Shown here: positions 31,943 to 33,236 of the stretch, one piece after another | Layout: each line of letters begins with the position of its first letter | How positions within the stretch are numbered: the first letter of the stretch is position 1 | Assembly (NCBI GenBank): GCA_002345425.1 | Contig: DDWA01000026.1 | Location: 1 to 33,236 of the forward strand | Reading direction: 5' to 3' | Length of the DNA stretch: 33,236 nucleotides | From: Caryophanales bacterium UBA2298 | GTDB lineage: Bacteria > Bacillota_I > Bacilli_A > Izemoplasmatales > Hujiaoplasmataceae | The notes under the pieces: generated by a model | The model's input: only the letters and a program-made list of their open reading frames with translations | Database searches by the model: none | What the model was told of the DNA's origin: nothing | Program-made: the position numbers and the translations under genes

Positions 31943-32485
31943 TTACTTAGCTGTTTTTCCTTCCTTGCGGCGTACATGTTCATCTCTATATCTAATACCT
32001 TTACCAAGATATGGTTCAGGTTGACGAACTTTACGAACGTTTGCCGCAAATTCTCCTACTACTTGTTTATTAGCACCTTTTATATGAACTTCTGTATTCT
32101 TAGGGATTTCGATTGTTAAACCTTCAGGTATTACCATTTCCACTGGATTGGAATACCCAACGTTTAAAACTAAAGTTTGCGGATCTTTTAATTGCGCACG
32201 ATATCCTACACCTTTGATATCAAGGATTTTTGTATATCCTTCACTTACACCAATAACCATATTATTCAATAACGCTCTTGTAGTCCCATGAAGGGCTTTA
32301 ATGCGTAATGAATCATTAGGTCGGGTTACAGAAATTTCGTCATTTTCTACTTTAACTTTGATATTTTTATCAAATGTAAAGTCAAGTTCACCTTTTGGTC
32401 CCTTTACAACGATATGATTAAATTTATCGATGTGAAGAGTGACGCCAGCAGGAACTTTTATCGATTGATTACCAATTCGACTCAT
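31943..32485 (-). CDS. rplF: 50S ribosomal protein L6
   Basis: A large-subunit protein near the GTPase-associated centre. The 180 residues have two similar alpha/beta domains. They begin SRIGNQSIKVPAGV and VKGPKGEL and end with RKVRQPEPYLGKGIRYRDE and a basic tail. An AAGAGGTGC-type ribosome site precedes the ATG. Normal length and position. Confidence 0.98.
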   Translation of the reverse strand: MSRIGNQSIKVPAGVTLHIDKFNHIVVKGPKGELDFTFDKNIKVKVENDEISVTRPNDSLRIKALHGTTRALLNNMVIGVSEGYTKILDIKGVGYRAQLKDPQTLVLNVGYSNPVEMVIPEGLTIEIPKNTEVHIKGANKQVVGEFAANVRKVRQPEPYLGKGIRYRDEHVRRKEGKTAK

Positions 32486-32515
32486 AATTTTCTTGCACCT
32501 CTTTCATTTTTATTA

Positions 32516-32914
32516 TTACCAAACATATGCTATAACTTCGCCACCAACTTTATTTTTTCTAGCGTCTCTATCAGTCATAATACCTTTAGATGTAGAAATG
32601 ATAGCTATTCCTAGTCCATTAAGAACTCGAGGAAGGTCATCTGTTTTAGCATACACACGTAAACCAGGTTTGGAAATTTTCTTCAAACCTCGTACAACTC
32701 TTTCATCATTTTCTAAATATTTTAAACTTATTTTTAAAGTACCTTGTACTCCATCATCGATGCGCTCAAAATCAGTAACGTAACCTTCTTGTTTTAAAAC
32801 ATTTAAGATTTCCATTTTTAATTTTGATGCGGGTACATCAACTATTTTATGTTTCATTTGATTTGCGTTGCGAATTCTTGTTAACATATCCGCAATAGGA
32901 TCTGTCATGACCAT
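32516..32914 (-). CDS. rpsH: 30S ribosomal protein S8
   Basis: A primary 16S rRNA-binding protein and regulator of spc-type operons in some bacteria. The 132 residues include MTDPIADMLTRIRNANQ, RVVRGLKKISKPGLRVYA, LPRVLNGLGIAIISTSKGIMTDRDAR and the C-terminal GGEVIAYVW. AAGGAGG is ten bases before the ATG at 32914. A second ATG two codons further in is the position used in most homologs but lies 16 bases from the site. Confidence 0.98.
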   Translation of the reverse strand: MVMTDPIADMLTRIRNANQMKHKIVDVPASKLKMEILNVLKQEGYVTDFERIDDGVQGTLKISLKYLENDERVVRGLKKISKPGLRVYAKTDDLPRVLNGLGIAIISTSKGIMTDRDARKNKVGGEVIAYVW

Positions 32915-32966
32915 ATTAATAATGCCTCCTTCCTTTATTATCGGAACTAATCTTTCTCATAATTTA

Positions 32967-33152
32967 CTACCAACTTGCTTTTTTTACACCAGGGATTTGA
33001 CCCTTGTAAGCTAATTCTCTAAAACAAACACGACATAGTTTGAATTTGCGATATACTGAATGAGGACGTCCACAACGTTCACATCTAGTATAGTTTCTTA
33101 CTGGGAATTTTGATCCACGTTTTTGACTTACTTTCTTTGATGTCTTAGCCAT
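32967..33152 (-). CDS. rpsN: 30S ribosomal protein S14, zinc-binding type Z
   Basis: A 61-residue short (C+) form of S14 in the 30S head. C24, C27, C40 and C43 (CERC and CRVC) make the zinc site, followed by FRELAYKGQIPGVKKASW. This form is the primary one in Gram-positives and Mollicutes. A strong AGGAGGAGG lies upstream, overlapping the end of rplE. Confidence 0.98.
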   Translation of the reverse strand: MAKTSKKVSQKRGSKFPVRNYTRCERCGRPHSVYRKFKLCRVCFRELAYKGQIPGVKKASW

Positions 33153-33164
33153 TTTCTCCTCCTC

Positions 33165-33236
33165 CTACTTTCTGAAAGGCATTCCGAATAATTTTAATAA
33201 TTCGAAAGCTTCCTGATCTGTATTTGCTGTGGTAAC
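33165..33236 (-). CDS. rplE: 50S ribosomal protein L5, C-terminal end only
   Basis: The last 23 codons and TAG stop of an ORF whose start lies beyond the right edge of the window. The reading VTTANTDQEAFELLKLFGMPFRK matches the conserved L5 C-terminus (TTA.TDEEA..LL...GMPF). Its place directly upstream of rpsN is the canonical spc order. L5 binds 5S rRNA in the large subunit. Confidence 0.93.
   Translation of the reverse strand, partial: VTTANTDQEAFELLKLFGMPFRK

Noticed and set aside
1..33236. CRISPR arrays, insertion sequences, prophage genes, tRNA or rRNA genes
   Set aside because: No regularly spaced repeats, transposase or integrase motifs, cloverleaf-like sequences or rRNA segments were seen on either strand.
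1..33236. TGA read as tryptophan (Mycoplasma code)
   Set aside because: Several genes end in TGA at the expected family length in ATGA or GTGA overlaps, and conserved tryptophans are encoded by TGG.

Overview
The window is a low-GC, gene-dense chromosomal segment of a Firmicutes/Mollicutes-type bacterium. Nearly everything reads leftward on the minus strand. TGA is used as a stop (for example in the ATGA and GTGA overlaps at fabK/fabD, ecfA2/ecfT and accA/fabH), and tryptophans in full-length genes are TGG, so the genetic code is standard and Mycoplasma/Spiroplasma-type organisms are excluded. Standard code, very high AT, a FabK-type fatty acid synthase and C+ (zinc) forms of S14 and L36 suggest a relative of Acholeplasma/Izemoplasma or a small-genome member of the Bacilli. 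That placement is inference.

Layout from right to left, the direction of transcription. (1) 33236-25106: the end of the S10/spc cluster and the alpha operon in canonical order: rplE (3' end only), rpsN, rpsH, rplF, rplR, rpsE, rpmD, rplO, secY, adk, map, infA, rpmJ, rpsM, rpsK, rpoA, rplQ. It closes with a strong hairpin. (2) 24948-24241: birA, a biotin ligase without a DNA-binding domain. (3) 23951-14772: an eleven-gene type II fatty acid synthesis operon, acpP-accB-accC-accD-accA-fabH-fabK-fabD-fabG-fabF-fabZ. It is driven by a near-consensus promoter preceded by two tandem FabT-like boxes and ends at a terminator. (4) 14602-12919: three translationally coupled genes of unknown function. 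They encode a small protein, a membrane-anchored protein and an apparent HEPN-CBS fusion. (5) 12870-9312: ecfA1-ecfA2-ecfT (the shared energizing module of ECF vitamin transporters) and truA. (6) 7725-9265 on the plus strand: an isolated Zn/Mn-type ABC transporter pair (ATPase and permease) between a divergent promoter region and a convergent terminator. (7) 7612-1027: tmk-holB-ricT-trmN6-rsmI-DJ-1/PfpI-metG, the common Firmicutes tmk/holB neighbourhood joined to metG. (8) 904-65: rplM-rpsI with its own strong promoter, a short leader and a terminator.

The genes form coherent modules. BirA biotinylates AccB. AccABCD makes malonyl-CoA. FabD, FabH, FabF, FabG, FabZ and FabK elongate acyl chains on AcpP. 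Many junctions overlap by 1-32 nt, which indicates translational coupling. The main points of interest are the FabT-like tandem operator without a local fabT, the HEPN-CBS cassette, an N-terminally extended TruA, an EcfT with two apparent extra membrane helices, and the way two foreign blocks split the normally contiguous rplQ-ecfA1-ecfA2-ecfT-truA-rplM-rpsI order. No tRNA, rRNA, CRISPR array, insertion sequence or phage gene was seen. Most of the window is housekeeping.
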